A stretch of 64,000 nucleotides of DNA from Marinobacterium mangrovicola (GCF_004339595.1 NZ_SMFU01000009.1:186001-250000); one strand, 5' to 3'. Counted from the first letter of the stretch, positions 26,327 through 35,251 are shown. Program-made: numbers and translations. The notes: generated from the letters alone by a model not told the origin.

Positions 26327-26417
26327 GGGCATAGAGAGCCCTCAGTTGAAGAGCATAGAAAGCCTTCAGCGTAAGAGCTCAGAAAGCCCGCAGCGTAAGA
26401 GCATAGAAAGTCTATGG
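26327..26417 (+). repeat. 24-bp tandem repeat between permease genes (3.8 units)
   Basis: Units start at 26327, 26351, 26375 and 26399, each 24 bp, sharing GAGCATAGAAAGCC and CAGCGTAA. The last, partial unit runs into the ATG of the next gene (26414). The array fills the whole gap and each unit can encode an 8-residue K-S-I-E-S-L-Q-R-like repeat in one plus frame. Confidence 0.85.
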
Positions 26418-27340
26418 AACAGTTCATCACAAGTTGGCTCGGCAGCACCCCGGCCTTTGCCATCCCCCTGGCACTGGCCAGCATGGGTCTGGTGCTCTGC
26501 GAGCGCGCCGGCGTCCTCAACATGGGTGCCGAGGGCTATATGGCGCTGGGCGCCATGACCGCCGCAGTTCTGACGCTAACCCTCGGCAACCCAGCCATCG
26601 GGATAATCGCGGCCGTCATAGCCGGCGCCGCACTGGCGCTGATTTTCGGCTTTGCGGTGGTGATCATGCGCTGCGAACAGATACTGGCGGGCCTGGCCAC
26701 CATGGCGGTGGGCTTAGGGGTCGCCGGTGTGGTTGGGCGACCCTATGTGCATAAAAGCTTCGAAGGACTGCAGCCGCTGGATATTCCGCTGCTGGACCAG
26801 ATCCCGCTGCTCGGCCGCCTGCTGTTCAATCAGGACATTCTGGTTTATCTGACTGTCCTGATCGGCTTCGGTCTCTGGTTTCTGCTGGAGCGCACCCGCG
26901 CAGGCCTGAAGATCCGCGCCGTGGGTGAAGATCCCGCCAGTGCCGATGTGGCCGGCGTTCAGGTGCAACTGCAGCAGCTGATGGCGATCACCGCCAGCGG
27001 CGCCCTCTGCGGCCTGGCCGGCGCTTACCTGTCGGTGGCCAGCAGCAGCGTCTGGGTGGATAACATGATCGCCGGGCGTGGCTGGATCGCTCTCGCATTG
27101 GTGGTGTTCGCCCGCTGGGATCCCCTCAAGGCGCTGGCCGGTGCCTTTCTGTTTGGTGCTATTGAGGCCCTGCTGCCGCGTCTGCAGGCGATCGGCGTAC
27201 CCGCTCCGATCTACCTGATGAACATGCTTCCCTACCTGTTCACCATCGCGGTACTGCTGGTCGCCGCCTGGTCCGGCTCTAAGAAAGGCGTGGAACCGGC
27301 AGCGCTCGGTAAGCCCTACGTGCGCCAGGATCGGCACTAA
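26414..27340 (+). CDS. ABC transporter permease (BMP/nucleoside class), second subunit
   Basis: This 308-residue membrane protein has about eight to nine hydrophobic segments. ERAGVLNMGAEGYMALGAMTA near residue 28-50 and MIAGRGWIALALVVFARWDPLKALAGA near 217-243 match the YufQ family. It is the second half of the heterodimeric channel. Unlike the rest of the operon it is separated from the preceding gene by 87 bp of tandem repeat instead of an overlap. No obvious SD is seen except AGAAAG inside the last repeat unit. Confidence 0.93.
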   Translation: MEQFITSWLGSTPAFAIPLALASMGLVLCERAGVLNMGAEGYMALGAMTAAVLTLTLGNPAIGIIAAVIAGAALALIFGFAVVIMRCEQILAGLATMAVGLGVAGVVGRPYVHKSFEGLQPLDIPLLDQIPLLGRLLFNQDILVYLTVLIGFGLWFLLERTRAGLKIRAVGEDPASADVAGVQVQLQQLMAITASGALCGLAGAYLSVASSSVWVDNMIAGRGWIALALVVFARWDPLKALAGAFLFGAIEALLPRLQAIGVPAPIYLMNMLPYLFTIAVLLVAAWSGSKKGVEPAALGKPYVRQDRH

Positions 27341-27393
27341 TCAACGCTGACATTCACACTGAATACTCACTCTTAATATTCACAGTTATATCG

Positions 27394-27425
27394 CACCGGC
27401 CAGCCTGAAAGGGCTCGTGCCGGTG
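27394..27425 (+). terminator. Possible terminator hairpin after the BMP ABC operon
   Basis: CACCGGC pairs with GCCGGTG (7 bp) around an 18-nt loop, 54 bp after the permease stop, with no T-run. Weak. The rest of 27341-27639 holds the Fur box and otherwise nothing that I recognise. Confidence 0.3.
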
Positions 27426-27561
27426 GCTTGCCTTTACCCCCTTATCCCCCCGTTACCCACGCCGCTTTATCAACACATCATTGCGCAAACCGACCGACCA
27501 AAACTCTGTTGCGTGTTTGGCGGCTTCCTAAGCCGCCGTTAGTTGGCAGAATAAGAGAACT

Positions 27562-27580
27562 GATAGTAATTCTCATTACC
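27562..27580. promoter_or_regulatory. Fur box upstream of efeU
   Basis: GATAGTAATTCTCATTACC matches 14 of 19 positions of the Fur consensus GATAATGATAATCATTATC, keeping the dyad. It lies 60 bp before the efeU start, so iron repression of the efe genes is expected. Confidence 0.75.
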
Positions 27581-27639
27581 ATAACAATTACCCACCGTTT
27601 CGCAGGACGGGCAGCCGAGCCGAGGTTTAGAAGGTCTAG

Positions 27640-28488
27640 ATGTTTTTCGTTCCTTTTCTGATCATGCTGCGCGAGGGGCTGGAAGCGGCTCTGATCGTCA
27701 GCCTGATCGCCAGCTATCTTTCCCGCACCGGGCGCGGCCACTGGATCGGCGCCATCTGGGGTGGCGCCATAGCGGCGGCCCTGCTCTGCTTTGCCATCGG
27801 CTGGGGCATCAACGAAACCACCGGTGAATTCCCGCAGAAACAGCAGGAGCTGTTTGAGGGCATCGTCGCCCTGGTTGCCGTGGGGATGCTCAGCTACATG
27901 GTGTTCTGGATGCGCAGGGTGGCCGGCAACAGCAAAGAGCAGATGCAGCAGGCGGTAGATCGCGCACTCAGTGGCGGCAGCCAGCGGCGTCAGGCCCTTG
28001 CGCTAGTCCTGATAGTGTTTCTGGCGGTGGCACGGGAAGGGATGGAGTCGGTGTTTTTCCTGCTTGCCGCCTTTCAACAGGACGTGGGCGCGGCAGCGCC
28101 GGCCGGCGCCGTCACAGGGCTGATCACCGCGATAGTGCTCGGTTTTGCCATCTATTTCGGTGGCACCCGTCTGCCGCTGCGGGCATTTTTCCGCTGGAGC
28201 AGCCTGTTCATTATCTTCGTCTCGGCGGGTCTCGCCGCCGGAGCAATCCGAGCTTTCCATGAAGCGGGGATCTGGAATCACTTCCAGGGTATCGCCTTCA
28301 ACCTCAGTCAGGTGCTCTCCACCCACTCGCTGACCGGCACCCTGCTGGAAGGCCTGCTCGGTTACCAGGAGACACCGAGTGTCAGCGAGGTCGGTGCATA
28401 CCTGCTCTACCTGATTCCAGCCCTGCTGCTGTTTTTCCGTGAACCCCGTCAAAGCCAACCCGCGGGAGCCAAGCCGCTCTCCTCCTGA
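27640..28488 (+). CDS. efeU: Ferrous iron permease EfeU (FTR1 family)
   Basis: This 282-residue protein has seven hydrophobic segments. It carries both REGxE iron motifs of the oxidase-dependent iron transporter family: R11-E-G-L-E15 in the first helix and REGME near residue 129 in the fourth. It moves iron across the inner membrane with EfeO and EfeB, both encoded downstream on the same strand. A Fur box precedes it. Length and topology are normal for EfeU. Confidence 0.95.
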   Translation: MFFVPFLIMLREGLEAALIVSLIASYLSRTGRGHWIGAIWGGAIAAALLCFAIGWGINETTGEFPQKQQELFEGIVALVAVGMLSYMVFWMRRVAGNSKEQMQQAVDRALSGGSQRRQALALVLIVFLAVAREGMESVFFLLAAFQQDVGAAAPAGAVTGLITAIVLGFAIYFGGTRLPLRAFFRWSSLFIIFVSAGLAAGAIRAFHEAGIWNHFQGIAFNLSQVLSTHSLTGTLLEGLLGYQETPSVSEVGAYLLYLIPALLLFFREPRQSQPAGAKPLSS

Positions 28489-28546
28489 GTTCACTTAGTT
28501 AAGGGTTGCGAGCCGGCATCGCCGCGCCAACCCAGAAGGATTACGC

Positions 28547-29365
28547 ATGAACAAGACACTGATCAGCCTTTCCCTGGCCGCCGCTTTGTCTTCATCGGTA
28601 ACGGCCCAGGCCAAAACCAAGCCCGCCGATCTGGTGGCACCGATGACCGACTACAAAATCTATGTCATCGATGAAGTGGCCGCCTATGTCCGCGATACCA
28701 AGGAATTCACCGATGCGGTGAAGGCCGGCAATATCGACCGCGCCAAGGCGCTCTATTCACCGACCCGCATCCACTATGAGCGCATCGAGCCGGTGGCCGA
28801 GCTGTTCTCCGATCTGGATGCGAGCATGGACGCCCGTGAGGACGACTACGCCCAGGGCGCCGAAGACCCGGACTTCAGCGGCTTCCACCGTATCGAGAAG
28901 GCTCTGTGGGCAGATAACTCCACCGATGGCATGGGCAAGTATGCCGACCAGCTCTATAGCGATGCAGTGGAACTGGAGAAACGTCTGACGGCGCTGACCT
29001 TCCCGCCCAGCGCCGTGGTTGGCGGAGCGGCGGGCCTGATCGAAGAGGTGGCCGCGAGCAAGATCAGTGGCGAGGAAGACCGTTACGCCCGCACCGATCT
29101 GTCGGACTTCAAGGCCAACGTTGAAGGCGCCGAGAAGATCGTTGACCTGTTCCATCCTCTGCTGAAGCAGGAGGACGAAGCGCTGGTAGAGAAGATCGAC
29201 AGCAACCTGGCGCGGGTCAACAGCGTACTTGCCAAGTACCGTACCGACGACGGTTTCGAGCCCTACGACAAGCTCACCGACCGCGACCGCCTGGCGCTGA
29301 AAGGTCCGATCACGGTGCTGGCGGAAGACCTCTCGCTGCTGCGCGGCGTACTCGACCTGGACTAA
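28547..29365 (+). CDS. Imelysin-domain iron-uptake lipoprotein-like protein, cupredoxin-less EfeO (EfeM-like)
   Basis: This 272-residue periplasmic protein has a signal peptide (cleavage after VTAQA) followed directly by an EfeO-type M75/imelysin domain: [24 protein letters not shown], then [10 protein letters not shown] carrying the HxxE metal motif. It lacks the N-terminal cupredoxin domain that the next gene has. The two imelysin domains are clearly paralogous. It probably binds Fe(II)/Fe(III) in the periplasm for EfeU. The SD is AGAAGGA. Confidence 0.9.
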   Translation: MNKTLISLSLAAALSSSVTAQAKTKPADLVAPMTDYKIYVIDEVAAYVRDTKEFTDAVKAGNIDRAKALYSPTRIHYERIEPVAELFSDLDASMDAREDDYAQGAEDPDFSGFHRIEKALWADNSTDGMGKYADQLYSDAVELEKRLTALTFPPSAVVGGAAGLIEEVAASKISGEEDRYARTDLSDFKANVEGAEKIVDLFHPLLKQEDEALVEKIDSNLARVNSVLAKYRTDDGFEPYDKLTDRDRLALKGPITVLAEDLSLLRGVLDLD

Positions 29366-29434
29366 GCCCACACTTTTCTGTCACTTCAGTCCGGAGAGGC
29401 CTTGCCTCTCCCTCTGCACTCCAACGAGAGCCCT

Positions 29435-30571
29435 ATGCGAAAAATAATATTCTCAAGCGCACCCGCACTCTGCCTGCTGGGCGCAGCAATGATCAACAGC
29501 TCCGCCCAGGCCGCTTCAAATGATGAGGTGATGAAGGTTGAGGTAGCAGTCAGCGACAGCCAGTGCGAGCCGATGCAACTCAGCGTACCGGCCGGCAAGG
29601 TGCAGTTCATCATCCGCAACAAGAGCATGCGCGCACTCGAGTTCGAAATTCTCGACGGCGTCATGGTGGTGGAAGAGCGGGAGAATATCGCACCGGGCTT
29701 TATGCAGAAGATGACGGCCAACCTGGAGCCGGGCGAGTACGACATCACCTGCGGCCTGCTCACCAACCCACGCGGCAAGCTGGTGGTCAACGCCGACGCA
29801 AATGCCGGGCCCTATGAAGTCAGCGCCACCGACCTGGTCGGCCCGCTGGCGGAATACAAGTTTTATGTCAGTCAGCAGACCCGCTCGCTGCTGGAAAACA
29901 CCCAGGCGTTTACCGATGCGATCCGCGCCAAGGACCTGGCAAAGGCAAAAACACTGTACGAACAGGCCCGCGAGCCTTACGAGCGCATAGAGCCGGTGGC
30001 CGAGCTGTTTTCCGATCTGGATGCCAGCATCGATGCCCGCGAGGATGACTTCACCAAAGGTGCGGAAGACCCTGCATTTACCGGCTTCCACCGTATCGAG
30101 TATCTACTCTGGGTGCAGCAGGACGTTGCAGCGGCTGTCCCCTTCGCCGACCAGCTGGATACCGATGTGGCGGACCTGACCGAACGGATTCGCGCCCTGC
30201 CCTTCCCGCCGGAAAAGGTGGTCGGTGGCGCGGCGGCGCTGGTCGAAGAGATCGCCGCCAGCAAGCTCAGTGGTGAAGAGGATCGCTACGCCCATACCGA
30301 CCTGGCGGACTTTCAGGCCAATATCGATGGCGCCAACAAGATTCTGAGCCTGTTCCATCCCCTACTCACCAAGGTGGATGAGCCGCTGACCAAGCGCGTC
30401 GATAGCAATATGCAGCGCGTCGAGTCGACACTTGCGGCCTACCGCAAAGAGGATGGCAGTTTCGCCCCCTACAGTGACCTGTCGGATAGCGACCGTAACG
30501 CGCTGAAGGGTCCGATCACCGCACTGGCGGAAGATCTTTCCCAGCTGCGCGGCAGCCTTGGCCTTAACTAA
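29435..30571 (+). CDS. efeO: Iron uptake protein EfeO (cupredoxin plus imelysin domains)
   Basis: This 378-residue periplasmic protein has a signal peptide ending near AQA (residue 26), an EfeO-type cupredoxin domain (about 30-120, with C-E-P-M near 43 and a Cys near 107 in DITCGL), and a C-terminal M75 domain with [24 protein letters not shown] and GFHRIEYLLW. I chose ATG 29435 over the upstream in-frame TTG at 29402, because the signal peptide then begins normally. It is the standard EfeO partner of EfeU and EfeB; the single-domain paralogue lies immediately upstream. Confidence 0.93.
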   Translation: MRKIIFSSAPALCLLGAAMINSSAQAASNDEVMKVEVAVSDSQCEPMQLSVPAGKVQFIIRNKSMRALEFEILDGVMVVEERENIAPGFMQKMTANLEPGEYDITCGLLTNPRGKLVVNADANAGPYEVSATDLVGPLAEYKFYVSQQTRSLLENTQAFTDAIRAKDLAKAKTLYEQAREPYERIEPVAELFSDLDASIDAREDDFTKGAEDPAFTGFHRIEYLLWVQQDVAAAVPFADQLDTDVADLTERIRALPFPPEKVVGGAAALVEEIAASKLSGEEDRYAHTDLADFQANIDGANKILSLFHPLLTKVDEPLTKRVDSNMQRVESTLAAYRKEDGSFAPYSDLSDSDRNALKGPITALAEDLSQLRGSLGLN

Positions 30572-30598
30572 TCGGTCGCCCGATCAGGAGACAGAGAG

Positions 30599-31930
30599 AT
30601 GAGTTGCCCATTCCACGACCTATTCCGGCGCGAGCGCCGTAAAAACAGCGCTGAGAGTTCACTACCAGAGACTCAGCAGGGACGCCGATCCCTGCTCAAG
30701 GGCATAGGCGCGCTTGGCGGCGCTTTTGCTCTGGGTGGCTCCCACCCGGCCATGGCCGCCGGCAGTGCCGTATCGCAAAGCAAGGAGGATGCGGAGTACA
30801 CCAGCCGTCAGATGACGCAGCCCTTTTATGGCGAACACCAGAGCGGCATTCTCAATCCTCCACCGGCCAGCGCCGCGCTGATCGCCTTCGATGTACTGGC
30901 CTGGGATAAAAACGAGCTGACCCGCCTGTTCAAGATCCTCACCGAGCGCTGCGAGTTTCTGACCCAGGGTGGCGAGCCACCAACCACCGAAGAGAAATTT
31001 CCACCACTGGATTCCGGCATCGTCGGCACCTATGTGCATCCCGATAACCTGACCATCACACTGGCACTGGGCGATTCTCTGTTTGATGAGCGCTTTGGCC
31101 TGGCAGAGGCAAAACCACGGCATCTGCAGCCCATGACCCGCTTCCCTAACGACGCCCTGGACGCGGACTGGTGCCACGGCGATCTGCTGCTGCAGATCTG
31201 CGCCAACTCCCAGGAGACGGTGCTGCACGCCATGCGCGACATCATCAAACACACACCGTCACTGCTCAGCGTGCGCTGGCGCCGGGACGGGTTTATCTCT
31301 AACCATGTGGCCGCTACCGCGGGCAGGGAAACGCCGATCAACCTGCTGGGGTTCAAGGACGGTACGGTTAACCCGAACACCCGCGACCAAGCCGAAGCCA
31401 ACCGCGTGATTCTGGTGTCTGATCAACATGATGAACCGGCCTGGGCACAAGGCGGCAGTTATATGGCCGTGCGCCTGATCCGCTTTTTTGTTGAGCAGTG
31501 GGACCGCACCCCGCTGCAGGAGCAGGAAGCTGTTTTCGGCCGCGACCGTGAAAGCGGCGCTCCGCTGGGGATGAAAAACGAGCACGATATTCCTGACTAC
31601 AGCCAGGATCCGGAAGGCAAGCAGGTGCCGCTGGATTCCCATATGCGCCTGGCCAACCCGCGCACGCCAGGATTTGAGAAGCACCAGCTACTGCGCCGCG
31701 CCTATAACTACTCCGACGCGATCAGCGCCTCGGGGCAGCTGGATATGGGACTGCTGTTTATCTGCTATCAGGCAGATCTGGATGCGGGCTTTATAACGGT
31801 GCAGAAGCGACTCAATGGCGAGCCGCTGGAGGAGTACATCAAGCCGTTCGGCGGCGGCTATTTCTTTGCCCTGCCCGGCGTAAGCAAGCCCGGCGAATAC
31901 TTTGCCCAGGCGTTGCTGGAAAACAGCTAA
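30599..31930 (+). CDS. efeB: Tat-exported Dyp-type peroxidase EfeB
   Basis: This 443-residue heme peroxidase has a twin-arginine signal (RRSLLKG at residues 29-35, followed by a hydrophobic stretch and AMA). GFKDGTVNP near 250 contains the GxxDG distal Asp motif of Dyp peroxidases; [13 protein letters not shown] and [12 protein letters not shown] are further family segments. It acts in the periplasm with EfeUO, oxidising ferrous iron or acting on heme. It ends 6 bp before the convergent vanR stop. The SD is CAGGAGA. Confidence 0.95.
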   Translation: MSCPFHDLFRRERRKNSAESSLPETQQGRRSLLKGIGALGGAFALGGSHPAMAAGSAVSQSKEDAEYTSRQMTQPFYGEHQSGILNPPPASAALIAFDVLAWDKNELTRLFKILTERCEFLTQGGEPPTTEEKFPPLDSGIVGTYVHPDNLTITLALGDSLFDERFGLAEAKPRHLQPMTRFPNDALDADWCHGDLLLQICANSQETVLHAMRDIIKHTPSLLSVRWRRDGFISNHVAATAGRETPINLLGFKDGTVNPNTRDQAEANRVILVSDQHDEPAWAQGGSYMAVRLIRFFVEQWDRTPLQEQEAVFGRDRESGAPLGMKNEHDIPDYSQDPEGKQVPLDSHMRLANPRTPGFEKHQLLRRAYNYSDAISASGQLDMGLLFICYQADLDAGFITVQKRLNGEPLEEYIKPFGGGYFFALPGVSKPGEYFAQALLENS

Positions 31931-31936
31931 ACCGGC

Positions 31937-32686
31937 CTAGGCGTTGCCGGGTTCCTGTTCATCGCCACTTGGCGCGCCCTTGCCGATCACTCTCACCTCG
32001 CTATCCAGCGGGTTCTTATCGGCAAAGATATCCGCGTACCTCAAGGTCGCGTTGGCGTGTTCACGCATAATCGCCTCGGCACGGGTGCCCTGACCGCGGT
32101 CGATCGCATCGAACACCGCATGGTGCTGCATATTGGCGAAATTGAAGCGGCGGTACTCCTGCTTCAGATTGTTCTGGTCGAAGGCGATAGAGGTCACGGA
32201 AGCAAAGGGCAGATGCTCGTTGCGCGACATGGCGGAGCCGATGGCCGGGTTCTGACTGGCCTCGATGATCAGCGCATGAAAGCGCTGGTTGATGTCGTGG
32301 TAGACCTCGATATCCTCTTCACTGACGTAGCCCTTATCGAACAGCTCATCGCCCTTGGCGATGCACTCGAGCAGCTCGCGCCGGGTCTCTTCCGACAGCC
32401 CTAGCTCAGCGGCCTGGCGTGCCGCCAGACCTTCGAGCACGCCACGCACCTCGATAGCTCCGCTGACCTCTTCCTGAGTCACCTCACGCACGCGATAACC
32501 GCGCCGCTCCAGCTTGGTCAGCAGGCCCTCCTGCTCCAACGCACGAAAGGCGATACGGATCGGCGTACGTGAAACTCCCAGCTTTTCGGCAGTGGGAATC
32601 TCGGCGATCCGCTCACCAGCCGCCAGTTCGCCGGAAATGATCATCTGCCTCAACGTGCTCAGCACCCGCTGACCAGCTCTGCTCAT
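31937..32686 (-). CDS. vanR: GntR/FadR-family repressor VanR
   Basis: This 249-residue protein has an N-terminal GntR winged helix (AEKLGVSRTPIRIAFRALEQEGLL near residues 32-55) and an FCD ligand domain with metal-type residues (D-I-N-Q-R-F-H near 140 and later H residues). Along its length it resembles the Caulobacter vanillate repressor (GERIAEIPTA, AIEVRGVLEG). It is divergent from vanAB copy 2, and GGATCC-type VanR operators occur in front of both vanAB copies. I therefore infer it represses both and is released by vanillate or a similar ligand. Confidence 0.9.
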   Translation of the reverse strand: MSRAGQRVLSTLRQMIISGELAAGERIAEIPTAEKLGVSRTPIRIAFRALEQEGLLTKLERRGYRVREVTQEEVSGAIEVRGVLEGLAARQAAELGLSEETRRELLECIAKGDELFDKGYVSEEDIEVYHDINQRFHALIIEASQNPAIGSAMSRNEHLPFASVTSIAFDQNNLKQEYRRFNFANMQHHAVFDAIDRGQGTRAEAIMREHANATLRYADIFADKNPLDSEVRVIGKGAPSGDEQEPGNA

Positions 32687-32804
32687 GGTTTGTCGCTACC
32701 TCGTATCTGTTCAGATCTGCTTATCGCACTCATTCAACTGACGCTCATCACACCAGACCGCTAGCTTAGAGCCTGAACCACTAAAAAAACAATTATGGCA
32801 CCAG

Positions 32805-32816
32805 GGTGGATCCAAT
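32805..32816. promoter_or_regulatory. VanR-type operator near vanR
   Basis: GGTGGATCCAAT keeps the right half and core of the VanR consensus. Position, about 120 bp before the vanR start, fits autoregulation or a distal vanA site. Confidence 0.5.
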
Positions 32817-32971
32817 AAATGCACAGCAATATTCAATTTATAGAACAGAGCCCTGTCATCGCATAGCGAATTATTTTCATAAAACCCTTTTAAATACATT
32901 GAATTAAAGCAAATTAACGCGCCATAAGCAGGAATCGAAGTGTGTAAATACACCTAAAGTACAACTTATTT

Positions 32972-32983
32972 TTTGGATCCATT
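32972..32983. promoter_or_regulatory. VanR-type operator, distal site of vanAB copy 2
   Basis: TTTGGATCCATT matches the core and most flanks of ATTGGATCCAAT. It lies 52 bp upstream of the proximal site, mirroring the 51-bp spacing in front of copy 1. Confidence 0.6.
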
Positions 32984-33023
32984 ACTAGCAGAACACACAC
33001 AATCTGGTGCATTATTCGCTCAA

Positions 33024-33035
33024 ATTGGATCCATA
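33024..33035. promoter_or_regulatory. VanR-type operator, proximal site of vanAB copy 2
   Basis: ATTGGATCCATA matches 10 of 12 positions of the VanR consensus and its GG lies 40 bp before the vanA ATG, probably overlapping the transcription start. A CATTAT at 33010-33015 is a possible -10 element. The 32687-33066 gap otherwise holds AT-rich sequence with no gene that I can support. Confidence 0.68.
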
Positions 33036-33066
33036 AGTAGAACAAACCCAAATTAGGAGCCCTGTC

Positions 33067-34134
33067 ATGTTCCCGAAAAACTGCTGGTATGTCGCTTGTA
33101 CCCCCGACGAATTTGCAGATAAGCCGCTGGCCCGTCAGATCTGCGGCGAACGCATGGCTTTTTACCGCGACGGCGAAGGCAAGGTTGCCGCTGTCGAAGA
33201 CTTCTGCCCGCACCGCGGCGCACCGCTCTCCCTAGGTTATGTTGAAGACGGCCAGCTGACCTGTGGTTACCACGGCCTGAAAATGGGTCGCGACGGTAAG
33301 ACCACCTCCATGCCGAAACAGCGCGTAGGCGGTTTCCCCTGCGTTAAAAGCTACCCGGTTGAGGAGCGCTACGGCTTTATCTGGGTATGGCCGGGCGACG
33401 CTGAGAAAGCGGACCCGAGCGAAATCCATCACCTGGAGTGGGCGGTCAGCGATGACTGGGCCTACGGTGGCGGCCTGTTCCACATCCAGTGCGATTACCG
33501 CCTGATGATCGACAACCTGATGGACCTGACCCACGAAACCTACGTGCACTCCACCAGCATCGGTCAGAAAGAGATCGACGAAGCGCCGGTCCGCACCAAG
33601 GTGGTTGATGGTGAAGTTCGCACCAGCCGCTACATGGAAGATATCAAGGCGCCGCCGTTCTGGCAGGCCGCCCTCGAAGCCAACGATCTGCCGGCCGATG
33701 CCGATGTGGACCGCTGGCAGGTTTGCCGCTTCACTCCGCCGAGCCATGTTCTGATCGACGTGGGCGTAGCCCTTAAAGGTGAAGGCGGCCAGGAAGCACC
33801 GGCCGACAAACGTGCCAACAGTATCGTCGTTGACTTCATCACGCCGGAAACCGAAACCAGCCACTGGTACTTCTGGGGCATGGCGCGCAACTTCAAGCCG
33901 GAAGATCAGGCACTGACCGACCAGATTCGGGAAGGCCAGGGCAAGATCTTTACCGAAGACCTGGAGATGCTGGAGCGCCAGCAGCGCAACCTGCTCGAGT
34001 TCCCTGAGCGCAACCTGCTCAAGCTGGATATAGACGCCGGTGGTGTTCAGGCACGCCGCATCATTGATCGCATGATCGAGGAAGAACAGCAGGCGGAACA
34101 GGACAGCAACCTGATCAAGACGGCTTCCGCCTGA
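33067..34134 (+). CDS. vanA: Vanillate O-demethylase oxygenase subunit VanA (copy 2)
   Basis: This 355-residue Rieske oxygenase is very similar to the product of 2712-3767. The Rieske motifs CPH (C47, H49) and CGYH (C66, H69) and the iron motif NLMDLTHETYVH are all intact. Differences cluster in the C-terminal catalytic half (for example around residues 199-245), where the substrate pocket of such enzymes lies, so the two copies may act on different methoxybenzoates (inference). This copy is adjacent to vanR and has the better-preserved operators, so it may be the ancestral locus. The SD is TTAGGAG. Confidence 0.93.
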   Translation: MFPKNCWYVACTPDEFADKPLARQICGERMAFYRDGEGKVAAVEDFCPHRGAPLSLGYVEDGQLTCGYHGLKMGRDGKTTSMPKQRVGGFPCVKSYPVEERYGFIWVWPGDAEKADPSEIHHLEWAVSDDWAYGGGLFHIQCDYRLMIDNLMDLTHETYVHSTSIGQKEIDEAPVRTKVVDGEVRTSRYMEDIKAPPFWQAALEANDLPADADVDRWQVCRFTPPSHVLIDVGVALKGEGGQEAPADKRANSIVVDFITPETETSHWYFWGMARNFKPEDQALTDQIREGQGKIFTEDLEMLERQQRNLLEFPERNLLKLDIDAGGVQARRIIDRMIEEEQQAEQDSNLIKTASA

Positions 34135-34194
34135 TCTGCTCCCATCCGTGCAGCTAAACGCTAATTAAGCACCACATATAACAATAATCCGGGA

Positions 34195-34217
34195 AGGCGA
34201 TGCCAGGTGCATCGCCT
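34195..34217 (+). other. Hairpin between vanA and vanB of copy 2
   Basis: AGGCGATG pairs with CATCGCCT (8 bp) around a 7-nt loop in the 126-bp vanA-vanB gap. Copy 1 has only a 70-bp gap and no matching hairpin. It may protect or attenuate the transcript; no T-run follows. Confidence 0.4.
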
Positions 34218-34260
34218 CTCCTGACAGTTCCGGCCATCACCTGAGGCCAGGAGAAATGCT

Positions 34261-35214
34261 GTGATCGACGCGAAAGTAACGAAAAAAAGCTGTGAAACAG
34301 CGGACATCTGCCTTATCGAGCTGGCCCGTCCCGACGGTTCCGCTCTCCCCGCCTTCAGTGCCGGGGCCCATATCGACCTGCACCTGGGCAATGGACTGAT
34401 CCGTCAGTACTCCCTGTGCAACCACCCCAACGAAGATCATCGCTACGAGATTGCGGTCCTCAACGATCCGGAATCCCGCGGTGGCTCACGCTTTGTGCAT
34501 GAAGGCCTGAACGAAGGCGACAGCCTGCAGATCAGCGAGCCGCGCAACCTGTTCCCGCTGGAAGCCAAGGCCGAGCGTCACCTGCTGATCGCCGGCGGGA
34601 TCGGTATCACCCCGATCCTCTGCATGGCGGAGCGCCTTGACCACCAGGGCGGCGAGTTCGAGATGCATTACTGCACCCGCACCCCGGAAACCACCGCCTT
34701 CGTTGAGCGTATCGGCAAGGCTAATTTTGCCAACCGCGTGGAGTTCCACCACAGCCACACCGACAACCCCAGCACCATGGATACCAAGGCGGTGATGGAA
34801 GCCCAGGCTGCCGGTACTCACCTGTATGTCTGTGGTCCGAACGGCTTTATGGATCATGTGCTCAATACCGCCCGCGAATGCGGCTGGCCGGAAGAGCGCC
34901 TGCACCGCGAGCACTTTGCCGCCGAAGCGGTCAGCCAGGAAGGCGACACCGCCTTTGAAGTGCAGCTGGCCAGCAGCGGCGATATTATCGAGATTCCCGC
35001 CGACCGCACCGTGCTGGATGTACTGATGGAAAGAGACGTGGATGTACCCTTCTCCTGCGAAGAGGGCGTCTGCGGCACCTGCGCCGTACGTCTGCTGGAA
35101 GGCGAGCCGGATCACCGTGATGTGTTCATGACCGAAGCGGAACACGCCGCCAACGAAGAGTTCGCACCCTGCTGTTCGCGCGCCAAGAGCAAACGCCTGG
35201 TGCTCGATATCTGA
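34261..35214 (+). CDS. vanB: Vanillate O-demethylase reductase subunit VanB (copy 2)
   Basis: This 317-residue protein is the same length as copy 1 and collinear with it. It keeps RQYS for flavin, AGGIGITPIL and CGPNGFM for NAD, and the C-terminal ferredoxin cysteines in FSCEEGVCGTC and APCC. It uses a GTG start preceded by CCAGGAGA. It supplies electrons to VanA copy 2; cross-talk with copy 1 is likely because the reductase domains are nearly identical at the Fe-S end. It ends in a strong terminator hairpin. Confidence 0.93.
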   Translation: MIDAKVTKKSCETADICLIELARPDGSALPAFSAGAHIDLHLGNGLIRQYSLCNHPNEDHRYEIAVLNDPESRGGSRFVHEGLNEGDSLQISEPRNLFPLEAKAERHLLIAGGIGITPILCMAERLDHQGGEFEMHYCTRTPETTAFVERIGKANFANRVEFHHSHTDNPSTMDTKAVMEAQAAGTHLYVCGPNGFMDHVLNTARECGWPEERLHREHFAAEAVSQEGDTAFEVQLASSGDIIEIPADRTVLDVLMERDVDVPFSCEEGVCGTCAVRLLEGEPDHRDVFMTEAEHAANEEFAPCCSRAKSKRLVLDI

Positions 35215-35223
35215 TATCGACTT

Positions 35224-35251
35224 TTCAGGGGCGAGGTCGCTCGCCCCTGAA
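35224..35251 (+). terminator. Hairpin terminator after vanAB copy 2
   Basis: TTCAGGGGCGA pairs perfectly with TCGCCCCTGAA (11 bp) around a 6-nt loop, 9 bp after the vanB stop. There is no long T-run. Confidence 0.7.
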
